Source of the DNA: Adiantum capillus-veneris
Taxonomy: Eukaryota > Streptophyta > Polypodiopsida > Polypodiales > Pteridaceae
DNA: 64,000 nucleotides
Assembly (NCBI GenBank): GCA_014529385.2
Contig: CM043949.1
Location: 108,683,977 to 108,747,976, forward strand
Reading direction: 5' to 3'
Shown: piece by piece, positions 35,310-46,008 of the stretch
How positions within the stretch are numbered: position 1 is the first letter of the stretch
Layout of the letters: every line of letters begins with the position of its first letter
Notes under the pieces: model-generated
Told to the model about the DNA's origin: nothing
The model's input: the letters and a program-made list of their open reading frames with translations, nothing else
Database searches by the model: none
Position numbers and translations under genes: made by a program

Positions 35310-35386
35310 CTACAAAGCAAGCTATTTACAAAGTCTCACTTGGAGTATCCCAAAATACACACATAAATACTGATTTTGGTACCTAC

Positions 35387-35464
35387 CAGTGGCCTGCGTA
35401 GAGACTCTCTCTGTTTTTGTCCTCAATGATTCTTGTATACAGGTCTCTATTGCAATGTCTGTAC
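35387..35464 (-). CDS. exon 3 of the minus gene (78 bp)
   Basis: The small exon lies between CATTTGCAG and ACTG|GTAGGTACC and encodes TDIAIETCIQESLRTKTERV and a few more residues. It keeps the reading phase on both sides (phase 1 to phase 1), which supports the model. No recognised domain. Confidence 0.5.
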
Positions 35465-35555
35465 CTGCAAATGATTTCATTAAATGCAAGAGTTTAAACT
35501 ACCAATGGAAAGTGGGCCTGCAATAGTAGTAGTAAATAATTGACACAGTGACTAC

Positions 35556-35934
35556 CTGCACTTGATTCTTTCATCTCACTCTTCACCTTCAGACCAATCA
35601 TATGCTTAGCTCTAGGGGGAACAGACATGCTGCAATCTAGTGCAACACAATAGCCATAGTCCCTACATACATGCACGAAGCATAGCATATGGTACACATG
35701 GGTGCAAGGCAGGGAGAATACATCCAAGCTTCTGGCATCGAACGGAAATACACATCCTACACAATGGTAGAACCCATCAAGTGCCACCTCACTAATGCTC
35801 TGCTTAAAATCCACAGGAGGAAAAGGCTTCATCAAACTGGCTCCCACGTTATGTGAAGGCCTCTCCATGGTAACACAAAATTTAAAGTGCTCTGATTCCT
35901 GTGCTATGTTGGTCTCTACTTCTGCAAGTAGTGC
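35556..35934 (-). CDS. exon 2: RING-like zinc finger
   Basis: The exon encodes C-x2-C-x15-C-T-H-V-Y-H-M-L-C followed by further Cys (VHVCRDYGYC, ALDC). The C-x-H-x2-H-x2-C core is the diagnostic middle of RING-H2 fingers, which usually recruit E2 enzymes for ubiquitination. The last Cys pair has irregular spacing, so it could be another treble-clef finger. The exon is entered in phase 0 from LQANVAKAK and leaves in phase 1 at GCAG|GTAGTC. No stops. Confidence 0.6.
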
Positions 35935-35984
35935 CTGTGAAACAAAGAAGACAACACATCTAATTTAAGTCTCAATAACCCAAC

Positions 35985-36994
35985 AAAAGCAGATTGCTGA
36001 AAAGAATATGCAGCGTGAATCTTATCCCTTATTTACAATACTACATATAAGACAAGCACTTACTCTATATGATATAAACACAAGGTTGATGTGGTATATG
36101 ATATGCACTGTGCTATATAGAACATAGCACAGTCCAAGTATAATGTGCTATAAGTGCTACATAGAGTATGCACTGTAGATCATAGCAGAGAGACTTTTTA
36201 AAATACCAGATATAGCCCAAACATTTTCTCTATATGCTATATAGCACAAGCTTGTTGGGTATATGATATGCAGTGGGCTATATGAGACATAGCACATAGC
36301 ATATAGCAAAAATATTGTGCTATGTAGCACATATCACAATTAGAGATGTGCTATGTAGCACATAGCAAAAATAGAGATTGTGCTATATAGCACAATTCAC
36401 TATTCCACACACTCCAGGGCTATATTGTGAACATATAACACACAAAATGTGCTATTTAGCACATAGCACATAAAAAGGTTGTGCTATGTAGCACATATCA
36501 ATATTTAACACACACTTCAGGGCTATACTGTGAGCATATAGCATACAGGTATGCTATATAGCACATATTACACATGTCCATTGTGCTATGTATCACATAG
36601 CACATAACCACACAAAGCACATAGCATAGAATCACACACATTCCAAATAGATGAGGGTACTATTGTGAACATGCTGCACCTATATTGAACTATAAAGCAC
36701 ATAGCACATAACCACACATAGCATATAACCAGCCACTCCATGAAGATGATGGCTATGTTGTGACCATATAGCACATAGCACATAGCATATAACCACCCAC
36801 TCCATGAAGATGATGGCTATGTTGTGGCCATATAGCACATATTTTGTGCTATATAGCACATAGCAGAAATAGAATATGCTCATACAATACATAACCATAC
36901 AATCCATAACACTCTAACCACATAACCACATAACCACGTGGAAGTGAACCACATACTCCAAAACAAAGTGAAGCACATGTAGGAGGGTATGCAC
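35985..36994 (-). other. intron 1 of the minus gene, minisatellite-rich
   Basis: The intron runs from the donor at 36994 to an acceptor at 35935 and holds dense copies of TGTGCTATATAGCACATAGCA-type repeats, several perfect 12-bp palindromes TGCTATATAGCA, and two near-identical blocks around 36725-36835. The same repeat family fills the intron of the plus gene. Confidence 0.75.
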
Positions 36995-37880
36995 CTTTGC
37001 TTTAGCCACATTGGCTTGTAATTCAGCAACGTTCTCTCTAGTAGTACTCGAGAATTGTCCAATCAAATCAATTAGGCATTGTCGAGCTACAGGGTCTTGC
37101 AAGCAATCAATCTCCGTTTGCAACTTTATGGCCAAAGTGTTTGAGCTTTGAGCACCCTCAGCCCTATTCAATTCTCTGACTTGATCCTCTACCTGCTTCT
37201 TTGCACCCTCAAGTCTTGACTTATAGTCTTGCAATCTGCCCTCTGCAATATCTTCATTTCTGCAAGTGACTTGCTATCCTCCTCTGCCAATTGTACCAGG
37301 CATCCTCCTGTAGGCACGCTTGACAATGGTACAAATGTACCTTCTGTTTTCAATGATGATCTGGTAGAGGCAGTAGCGGTTTTGGAACCTCTCCCTCTAC
37401 CACTCATCTGCTCTTCCCACCTCTTGATCTTGTTTTGCAAGTGTGTCTTTCTTCTGAGGCTCTCATTGCCCTTTCTACAAAGATAGCCCAAGAAATTTGA
37501 TGTTTGCCAGATTCACTGCAGTTTTCCAATGCAAAGGCCTTTGCAAATTGAGTCCCTACTTCATACATGAAGGGACCCTCCTGGTAGACATCCCAGTGTC
37601 TCCACACAAGCTTTTGTAAGAACTCCGACCGAGCATGGTATGCCTTCACTTTCTTCTGGCTACCCGAAACAGGCTTTGGGCATATAAAGATAGCTTCCCA
37701 GTCCTCCTCAGAGATGTCATTGTTTCCTATCAAGCTACGTGGATCAACTCCCTCCAATGGAAATCCACGCTCCATATGAAATTCCTCGGCAAGACGACCA
37801 AACTTCGTATGCAGAGGTGGTTCAATGTTCCTAACTAGACTGCTGCTTGCTTGAATTGGATGCTTTGAGGAAGGTGCCAT
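36995..37880 (-). pseudogene. exon 1: unknown N-terminal domain and coiled coil
   Basis: From the ATG at 37880 the first 130 residues (FGRLAEEFHMERGFPLEG, EEDWEAIFICPKPVSGSQKK, YQEGPFMYEVGTQFAKAF) form a folded-looking domain I do not recognise. Two one-base shifts then lead through KTHLQNKIKRWEEQM to a heptad-like coiled coil (DYKSRLEGAKKQVEDQVREL, LQANVAKAK). The exon ends at a GTGCAT donor. Both shifts restore an obviously continuous helix, so they look recent or artefactual. Confidence 0.55.
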
Positions 37881-38574
37881 GATGCAGTCTCAAGTGATAT
37901 ACCTACACATCATCCAATGAACTCATGAGACGTGGTGTGCCCTCGCTTATCATCCCTGTTAAAAAGAAACAAGAACTTCATGGGCCTGCTCTTGTAAGTA
38001 GGGCATTCAAGGTGATGTGCTATGGGATTTGCCCCAAGATTGCATGCAGCTTGTGGACTAGCAAATTACCTTGGGAGCTCGCCTCTTGTTGCAAATGAGC
38101 AAGGTGTGGCACTCATGCAGCTCCAAATGCATCTTAATGTAGCTAAATGATCCTAGGTGGGGCGCGCGTGCTCAAGCAGTAGAGAGTGTACATGTTCAAT
38201 GGGAGAGACATACCTCGAAGAGAAGAGGGCGGTTACTGCAATCGTCTTGAAGCAGCCAAGCTTGCACAGTAGAAGCTCTAAACACAGTAGACCTTGAGCA
38301 TGCGCGCGAGAGAGAGGGAGAGAGGCGGGGGGGTCGGGGGGCACGGTGTTTGAAACTGCCAACTACTCATGAAACAAAGTGGGTGTGTGAAGGCTGAATT
38401 TTTTAGTATAACATTTTTTAGAATATAATTTTGGGCGTCTGAAATATGGCACCAGTGACCACACCCCCAATGTCATGCTATGCTATTTAATTATATCACA
38501 TATATAGCTTTCCACCTATTCATGCTTTCACCCAGGGACACTAGGTGTGTTTTTCAAGCATAATTTAGTGCAAA
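37881..38574. other. upstream region of the minus gene
   Basis: The 5' flank of the minus-strand gene has no further exon that I can support. A G-rich stretch with GAGAGAGAGGGAG lies at 38305-38345. AT-rich sequence then leads up to the abrupt start of LTR homology at about 38575. Confidence 0.4.
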
Positions 38575-38906
38575 AAGCTTCCATCTTCATTGCACCAGCC
38601 AGTTTTGTTAAAGAACACAAGAATTGTATTGTACAAAAGTCTCCTTTGATGGGAGAGGCTATAATATAAAGCCTTTATGGAGGGGGGACTGGGTCCAAGT
38701 AAATCCAGTCCTCAATTGTTGTCAATTGTTCTATTTCTCGTTCTTTTCAAGTATTGTCAATGCCAAATTAGCTAGGTGTAAATTGCTATGTTGCTTTCTT
38801 AAATTAAGTACTCTCTCTATGCTCATTAGGAATTTGTTCTTAATGAAATGCTCACTATGTTATCAATTTCCGCTACACACAAGTTACTAGTGCATTAAAT
38901 GTTACA
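38575..38906 (+). repeat. 5' LTR fragment of element D
   Basis: It matches 45260-45591 of element F (aagcttccatcttcattgca through ttaaatgttaca) with scattered differences. The upstream 1.2 kb of the LTR is missing at the junction with the two-gene unit. Confidence 0.9.
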
Positions 38907-38907
38907 T

Positions 38908-38919
38908 TGGTATCGGAGC
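38908..38919 (+). promoter_or_regulatory. primer-binding site of element D
   Basis: TGGTATCGGAGC, one mismatch from the initiator-Met PBS, lies one base after the LTR end. Confidence 0.88.
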
Positions 38920-39318
38920 TATTGGTTTCTCTTTTCTTGCTCAAGAAGAGAGGTCCTCAAGCTTCCTACAAACGGTTGGTGTTATTAATTGAAAAAGAGT
39001 ATGTAGAATAGGAATTTTTCATCCTTGAAGCACGCCTGCTTTATGCAGTTAGCGGGAATACCGTCGAGAGCTATGGTCTTAATAATGGAGTTCTACGGGG
39101 ATTGCCTATGGCTTAACCATTATTGAGCTATTAGAAGCTTGACAGGAACCGGTGCTGTCTTGACTCTACTGAACCCTCTCTTCTATTCCTTGCAATTAAT
39201 AATATTCAAGAGAAGGGTATAGATGCTTGAGTGCTTATCTTTGAAGATAAAGAGGAGTAGCAACTAGGGCTTGAAGTACCAAAGTACAAGTAAAAATTTA
39301 TACCTAAAGTTTGCTAGT

Positions 39319-39629
39319 ATGGCTGACAATGGAAAAGAGATTGAAATGAATGTTAATATATTTGATTTTGCTAATGAAAGAGCAACTAATGATGTCCCTA
39401 TGCTTGTAAATTATCTTGTTTCTAGGCTTCAACAAGCCCTAGGCAATCCATCCCTCCAAGGTGAAGTGCTACAGCAATTGTGCACCCATGGTATTCTCCA
39501 AACTCCCCACCAAGAAGAGAAAGTACCTAGGAAGCCTCCTTGTGAGACTTCCAAAAGAGGACTCTCTCCGATAAGGGAAGAAGAGGAGGATCCGCACAAA
39601 GGGCTCAAAATTTTACTACTTGATGACGT
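39319..39629 (+). pseudogene. element D gag, N-terminal part
   Basis: The ATG at 39319 (MADNGKEIEMN) aligns with the gag start of F (46009). The frame runs through LVNYLVSRLQQALGNPSLQG and PIREEEEDPHKGL, then is cut at LLLDD by the LTR of element E. Confidence 0.9.
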
Positions 39630-41946
39630 TGGAGAGGGGGAATGGGGGAACACGCCCGACAAAAACACAAGATCCTCTCTATAGCTCACGGTATTCACAA
39701 CACCCCTTTCCTCTCGAAAAACACCTTCAAAGAAACACTTTACACTAGCAGACCACCACCTGCTCAATTTTCACTGCTCACACACTCCACAAATCCACCA
39801 CACAATGCACACCTGTTGCCACGGCCTGTCTCCACCCTTACACACACACACACGCACACAGCCGCTCAATCTCACTCCCTCACACAAAACACCGTCGGTC
39901 TGGGGGGGCACACACATCCACACAGCCGGCACCGAGGGGAAACATGGAAGTAGGAGAAAGAGAAGGGGGGAAGGGGAAACAACAACAAGAGGAGGCAACT
40001 GTGGCTTGATTGCACTTCAAAAAGCATGTACAATGGCTTCCACTGCCATCACCATGGCCATCTTTTAGGAAAAATTACAAAGGGGTTAGCTTGCTAGAGA
40101 GCTCCACTTTGCAGGCTTCAAATGACATCCAAAAAGCCAAGGAAAAAAGCCCTTAATTTGAGCCAATTTTGACTTTTATAGGGGGGGCCTTTAATTTGGG
40201 AATTTACACTTTAATTGGTCCACCTGGCACCTTGAATTGGCATTTTTGGGAAAGGGGGCACCGCCTTGCTCTATGTGCTCTCTTCTTCTCTCTTTTGCAC
40301 TTGGGGGGGGGGGGGCATTAGCGATGTCGCTATTGCCCCTTGGCTTTTTCAAAATTTTTATTTTTATCTTTCATTTTTTACCCCTTTGTGGGCTCAACCT
40401 TGCATTGCTCTATTGGCTTGATTTTGACTTTTTCCCTCTCTCTATCCGACTCCTCTATCACCTCTCTCTTCTTTTCCTCTCTCCATTTGGCCCCCCTTTG
40501 GTCTGGCTTCAACCTTACCCTCTGCCTTGGTTTGTCCTTTGCTCTTAGCTCGGGTGGCTTCCTTCCTTTGTCCTTGGCCTTGATGTGGCCGGGATAACCT
40601 TTGCAAGGGGCTCCTTGTCGCCCTCGGACCCTCTCTCCTCTCACTTTGCTCCTTGTCCGTGCCATGGGACCTTCCTCTTTCATGCAGGGGGGAGGCAATA
40701 GCGATGTCGCTATTGCCCTCCCTCTCTTTCTCAAAATTTTGGGGGCCCAACCGGCCCGCGGGACCATCTCCTTAAGCGGGTTTGCCACATCATCATTCCA
40801 TATTGGCCGCCACCGGACCCGATCTCCTCTCACGCGCGACGGCCCCGCCCCGCCCTGCCCCGCCCGGCCAAAACTGCCGTAGACAGCACCCTGCAGGGCC
40901 GCCGACCGCCGACTCCATAGCCAACAACTCATGGAGCTCATTGCTCGCCTCAATACACCCAAAGGGCGCCTCTTTGCAACGCTTATACCCCATGGCACTG
41001 CCTCATGGTTACGCATATGGGTTTGCCCCTTTGCCACGTGGCACCCCGTGGGTGGTAGCCTTTGGAGCCCTTGAAGCCCCTCCAAAAACCTCCCATTTTA
41101 ATTAAAAAGAAGTTTTCTTTTTGGCCTTCTTCTCCAGGCTTTACTTTACTGCCCCGCGGTCGGATCTTCAAACCGCAAAGCCATGCTGGGTCTCCGCTGC
41201 ATTGGACCCCGAGCCGTGCAAACCTCACCACATTCCGACTCCCCTGAGTTCTCTATCCAAGGCGACAAAAAACGGAAAAAATTATCTGCAAACCTTTCCC
41301 TGCCCACGGCTCCCAACTTCATCTTCCTGTATCTAGCCGACCAAGCATCCGATTGACGAGCCGTCGATTTGTGCTAACTCCACATGATGCATACTATCAC
41401 TGAGAGCCTTGGTGAGGCCAAAATGATGCAAGATGGTGCATTCTCCAGTGCGGTCAAATGAGCTTAGACTCGGCCCACGGAAAAAATTCAACTGACCTTA
41501 ACTTGCTATCCAGAGCTCCGATTTGCAATCCGAAAAGACATGCATGCTCCATAACTCGAGCTCTACATATGTATGCACTGACACCAGCCCGGGCCACCTG
41601 TCCCCATCTGTCCCGTCTGTCGGGGATCTGCAACATACTCTACCTTTAAACTTTGGTATCTTGTACACCGGGGCTCCGTTTGATGAGCCGTTTGGACCGG
41701 CTTCTAGAGCACACTGAACACTACGTTCTGGAGCCCTTAATTGGCATTTTGGACACCTTTATCTGCCATCCCATCTGGACCATCTTGCAACACTTTTGGA
41801 CTAAAAAACCGCTTCAGACATACTTTTTCGCTATCCTTTGGCTGCTCAGGTCCTTGGCACTCGCCCTAGCCTTCTGCACTACACTTGCCTGCTGCCTCTG
41901 CCTGGCATAGACTATCTCCTAGCTTTGACCAACTTTGGCTGCACCA
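39630..41946 (-). repeat. 3' LTR of element E
   Basis: It is 2317 bp. It contains about 235 bp (about 40555-40795) absent from the other LTR and a 13-base G-run at 40303-40315. A phrase containing GCGATGTCGCTATTGCCC occurs twice (40320 and 40690), so the extra segment may be an internal duplication product that the 5' LTR lost. Confidence 0.88.
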
Positions 41947-42235
41947 TCATTGCCCAGCCCTCTCGTCGAACATTTATGTTCAACCAAAAGCATATGTACA
42001 AAAGTTTGAAATTGGCACACCAAACTGACGATTAAAAGCACTCGCAAAAGCATAACTGTATGTACAAACTATGTATAAAAGCTTTATCTCCTTTCTCTTG
42101 CACAATGCATGCTCTAGGTGGATTGCCCACCCCCCTTGACTATAATTTGCTGCACCTCAGGCACTAAATCCTTGTCGAAATACAGTTTGAGCTGCACACC
42201 ATTCACCCCGTTCCTAAGAAGCTTGCCATTTGCTC
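41947..42235 (-). other. element E region between integrase and 3' LTR
   Basis: No coding region beyond the integrase end. A weak purine tract on the minus strand (GAGAGGG...) adjoins the LTR start TGGTGCAGCC. Confidence 0.5.
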
Positions 42236-43166
42236 TTACCAACTGTGATAGGTCGCATTCGAAAAGGCTTTCTTCACTTTATATGGACCTGTCCACTTCT
42301 TCTTGAACTTCTTGTGGAACGTGAAATCCAGGTAGCTTTCGTACTTCATGACCAGGTCTCCTTCCTCTATCTTCTTGTCCGTTAGGTTTTGATTGAACTT
42401 GGCAATCCGCTTCTCTCTCTGCTTCACATAGTAGTCTGCCACTGCCTCTCTGTCCATCTGCAAAGCCTCTAAATTGGCTGATCTTGTAGAACCCCTTGCT
42501 GAGTGGCATTGACACGCCACATACCCTTCAAATCTCCTAGCTGTGCATGCACTGGCCACACAGCCTCCTTACCATAGACTAGCTCGAATGGAGTGAAGTT
42601 CGTAGCCACTTCATAGGACGTTCTATATGCTCACAAACACTTCTCTAGATTTTCTTCCCACTCAGATTCTTGCTTATACACGTACTTTGTTAACATCTTG
42701 ACGATTTTCCCATTAGCACTCTCGACCAGATCATTGCATTGGGGGTGATAGGGCGAGGAAAACCGATGCTGAATCTTTAACTTCTCCACTAATGCACTCA
42801 TAAGCTTGCTTCTAAACTCCTGACCCCATCAAAAACTAACACCCATGGAACACCAAAACGGCAACAAATGTTATCAAACACAAAATGAGCCACCACATTA
42901 GCATTTACTTCCTTCGCTGCTTTGGCCTCGATCCATCTTGTAAGGTAGTCAATGGCTACCACCACCTATTTCTTACCATTAGTAGACTTTGGGAGAGGGC
43001 CTATGGCATCCATACCCCACTTCTGAAAATCACTTTGTGCGATGATGGCGCCCTGTGACTCTGCTACCAGTCGTCTTTCACCTATAGTTTGACACTCGTG
43101 GCACGTCTTGCACCAGTAATGCATGTCCTTCACAATGGAAGGCCACCAAAAGCCTACTCTAAGCAC
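42236..43166 (-). pseudogene. element E integrase, decayed
   Basis: The HHCC finger (WCKTCHECQTIGERR) and the first catalytic segment (KWGMDAIGPLPKSTNGKK) lie at 43166-42966. The core follows with several stops (YLTRWIEAKAAKE-like around 42940). The C-terminal domain is open again at 42559-42236 (KFNQNLTDKKIEEGDLVMKY, KKWTGPYKVKKAF). Confidence 0.85.
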
Positions 43167-43856
43167 TCAAAATAGAACCTGGTCTTTGCCCTGATGTCCA
43201 CTTTCTTTATGGAATTGCTCCAGCACCATCCCTACCTCTTCTTTGTATAGCACCCTTCTAAGCACTCCGTCCCACCCATAGTTCATGAGATCCTCACCTA
43301 CCAGTGTGAATTTGCGGGCCTTTTTCACCACTCTTCTCTTTTGCAGCTTGGACAAACCTTCTGAACATTGCCCTGTACCCAAAAAATCTTCAATCTCCTT
43401 ATGAGTCTCCCTACCTACATAAGTGGTTGGGGCCACGTATAAACCTGCAACATGCACCTGTACTTTGCTGCTAGCTAGCTGATCTGTCTCTTGGTTCTGC
43501 TCTCTTCTCACATGCTTGAATTGGATCTCTTCAAAAGACTTTAGCATCTTCTTGATGGAAAAAAACCAATGCTTCAAAGAATAGCGTTTTACCTGCCGTT
43601 GGCCTAGTAGTTGCTTGATGACTAGCAAAGCATCTCCCTTCACTACCAACCTTGAAATGCCAAACTTTGTACACTATTTAAGACCCAAATGCAGAGTGAG
43701 ATACTCCACCTCATTATTGGTGTGGACATCCTCTAGATCATACACCTTCAAAAATATAGCTTTGCCGTGTGGGTCGTGTATCACCACACCTCCTCCTGCC
43801 TTCTGCACTACCCTTCGATATGCTCCGTCGAACCACATTGTAAAAGCATCCTCCAA
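43167..43856 (-). pseudogene. element E additional (archaeal-type) RNase H
   Basis: Catalytic-type motifs appear in order: MWFDGAYRR with GGGVVIHDP, then NNEVEYLTLHLGL, then GDALLVIKQLLGQ and HVRREQNQETDQLA. A stop and frame change near 43650-43675 separates the halves. It continues into a linker and the integrase N-terminus. In Tat elements this second RNase H accompanies a standard Gypsy RNase H, as it does here. Confidence 0.82.
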
Positions 43857-43997
43857 GTCGGGTTCCTCCTTAGGTTCATCTCACACCACTCTTGGATAGG
43901 CTGGCAAATTGATGACCTTGCTGACAAGAATGTCTGCCAGGTGAGACCGACTCGTGTGATCTACCTTGAACTGAAACTCGAACTCTTGCAGCTCCAA
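43857..43997 (-). pseudogene. element E RNase H end, downstream of the F insertion
   Basis: The minus strand reads LELQEFEFQFKVDHTSRSHL and onward, the C-terminal end of the standard Gypsy RNase H. It continues the frame that ends RRIVKWVLD at 52913, so F split the domain between these residues. Confidence 0.85.
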
Positions 43998-45591
43998 TGT
44001 CATAATAATCAATATCTAATTCTCCTAAATGATTTTCTCATATTAAACTGATCATTTAATGTGGGGAAGTGCCAAGGGAGAAAAAGCTAGAATATTGGTT
44101 AAGTTAGCAGACCGGCCACAGTAGGGATCCAAAGGAGGGAAAATAGGGATCCAAAGGGGGGGCCATCTGCAAAAGAGCCATGTGAAACAACGGGCTAAAA
44201 AGACCCTAAGGTTCAGCCCATTAAGACTTCCAAAATGCTAAGGTTCCAAAATTCAAAGGTTGTGTCCAAAGGTTAACCTTAGGGAAAATTGGATGCTTAG
44301 TGTGTACCCAAAAAGTCTTTCTGCATCCCTACATGGGAGGGGGCGAGCCCCAAAGCTAGGGGATGAGAGAGAAAACCACACACACACACACAGGCTCCCT
44401 TTACACAAAGGGAATGAGGGACACATGTCAGCTTCTTAGGCCAGATGCCCACAAGGTGTGCCCAATTCCTATTGGAAGACCCTTGAAGTGGACCAATGAG
44501 AATTAAGCTAGAGTAAATCTAGTTTAATTAATTTAAAAACATTTAATAAAAGAAACCAATAAGAATTAAGTGTCCTAGAAGACTATTGGGCAGTCTCCCA
44601 AGGGGTCCAATGAGCATTCAGAAGCCCCATGGCTTGCCTGATTCCTATTGGCCAGGAGGCAAAGGGGTCCAATGAGAGTTTAGTTTAATTATTTAATTAT
44701 CTAAAGCTCTCACAAAAGGGGAAAGGGGGACACATGTCAGAAGGCTATCACTTATGCTGCTTAATTCCTATTGGCTTGACCTGGGGAGGTCCAATGAGGA
44801 AAAAGCCAGCCTAACTTAGCAGCTAGGGCTCGCCCAAGAGAGAGAGGGGGCTGATTTTTGCTTGGCATTCACTCACACACTCTCACACTTGACCATGTGT
44901 GAAGGGAAAACACTCTATCTCCTCCCAAGCTTTAATGGAGAGCTCATCACCTACTCCAAGCTTGTGAGATAGAAGCCTACATCAACACCCTCTTGGCATG
45001 TGGATGCAAATCCAACCAAGAGCCAAGCTTCAATGCATGCTCATCTTCTCTACCAAGCTAATTACTAAGCTAAGCTATGCTAATATGAGTGATTATGTGA
45101 GGAGATGTACTTCTTTCTCGTAAGATACTTCTTTTTCCTCTCAATCTACTCTCATACCCTGCTAGCTCTCACCATCTTCGAAGGTGTGTGAGGTCTTGGG
45201 TCTGAGAACGGGGATAATTCAAGTTGTGTTTGATTAAGTGTTTTTTGCTTGGTGTATGAAGCTTCCATCTTCATTGCACTAGCTAGTCTTGAAGGAACAC
45301 AAAGAATTGTATTGTACAATGTCTCTCTTGATGGGAGAAACCATAATACAAAGCCTTTTGGAGGGGGGACCGGCTCCATGCAAATCCGGTCCTCAACTGT
45401 TGTCAATAGCTTAATTGCTCTCTCTCTTTTGAAAGTATTGTCGATGCTATCTAACTAGGTGTTATGCTTTTTGTTGCTCTCTCCACCCAAGCACTCTTGT
45501 AATTCTCATTAGGAATCTATTCTAATGAAATGCCCACTATGTTCATGCTAATTTCCGCTCCAAATAAGATTTTAGGCCATTAAATGTTACA
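43998..45591 (+). repeat. 5' LTR of element F
   Basis: TGTCATAATAATC at the start and TTAAATGTTACA at the end. It contains a short (CA)n run near 44380 and several copies of ATTCCTATTGG-CCAATGA phrases. No internal gene; small open frames occur identically in both LTR copies. Confidence 0.97.
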
Positions 45592-45592
45592 T

Positions 45593-45604
45593 TGGTATCA
45601 GAGC
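45593..45604 (+). promoter_or_regulatory. primer-binding site of element F (initiator Met-tRNA)
   Basis: TGGTATCAGAGC lies one base after the LTR end at 45591. Confidence 0.97.
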
Positions 45605-46008
45605 TCAAGGTTTCTCTTTTCTTGCTCAAGAAGGGAGGTCCTCAAGCTAGCTACAAATGGTTGGTATTATTAATTGCCTGTGAGTAAGTAGAATAGGGAT
45701 TTTTCAGCCTTGCAGTGCGCCTGCCTTTGTGCAGTTAACGGGGCATCACCGTCGAGAGCTATGGTCTTAATAGTGGAGTCCTACGGGGCTTGCCTACGGC
45801 TTAACCACTATTGAGCTATTAGAAGCTTGACAGGAGCCGGTGCTGTTTTGGTGTCGAAAGACCCTCTCTTCTATTCCTTGCAATTAATGGTATTCGAGCC
45901 GCGGGTACAGTAGCTTGAGTGCTTTTTCTAAAGGGGTAAAGAGGAGTAGCAACTAGGGCTTGAAGTGCCAAAGTACACCTAAAAAGTTTACACCTAAAAG
46001 TTGTTAGA

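Larger units (their letters stand above)
32072..37880 (-). pseudogene. multi-exon RING-like / acidic-repeat / FCP1-like phosphatase gene, frameshifted
   Basis: A minus-strand gene model has exon 1 at 37880-36995, exon 2 at 35934-35556, exon 3 at 35464-35387, exon 4 at 35309 to about 34923 (or its own stop at 34852) and exon 5 at 34637-32072. The GT-AG junctions between exons 1-2, 2-3, 3-4 and 4-5 keep phase (0, 1, 1, 1). The protein would have an N-terminal unknown domain, coiled coil, RING-like finger, basic NLS-like segment, acidic repeats and a C-terminal phosphatase-like domain. Frame changes near 37450 and 37235, an extra base in an A-run at 34479-34488, a stop at 32928 and a frame change near 32830 imply a pseudogene or consensus indels. 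The role is unknown; a regulator of the neighbouring transposase is a guess. Confidence 0.6.
27798..38574. mobile_element. candidate two-gene mobile unit (transposase + RING/phosphatase gene)
   Basis: Between the truncated LTRs of elements B and D lie two convergent, intron-containing genes. The plus gene encodes a putative DDE-type transposase and the minus gene a RING-like/acidic/FCP1-like protein. Their introns share the palindromic minisatellite with TGCTATATAGCA and TGTGCTAT-CACATAGCA phrases, and a block at about 31197-31311 recurs at about 36567-36676. I could not find terminal inverted repeats or a target-site duplication, so the element boundaries are unproven. The alternative is two unrelated neighbours. 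Confidence 0.4.

Noticed and set aside
27798..38574. Terminal inverted repeats for the two-gene unit
   Set aside because: Only a trivial 9-base match (TTTTGCACT) was seen between the flanks, too short to count.
40378..41085. 235-residue minus-strand frame in the LTR of element E
   Set aside because: It lies wholly in an LTR, is broken in the sister LTR, and contains only low-complexity basic sequence.
39640..41336. Several small plus-strand frames in the E LTR
   Set aside because: Same reason: LTR sequence, not kept between the two LTR copies.
45152..45458. Small frames in the F LTR, identical at 52473-52779
   Set aside because: The identity only reflects the identical LTRs. There is no coding signal.
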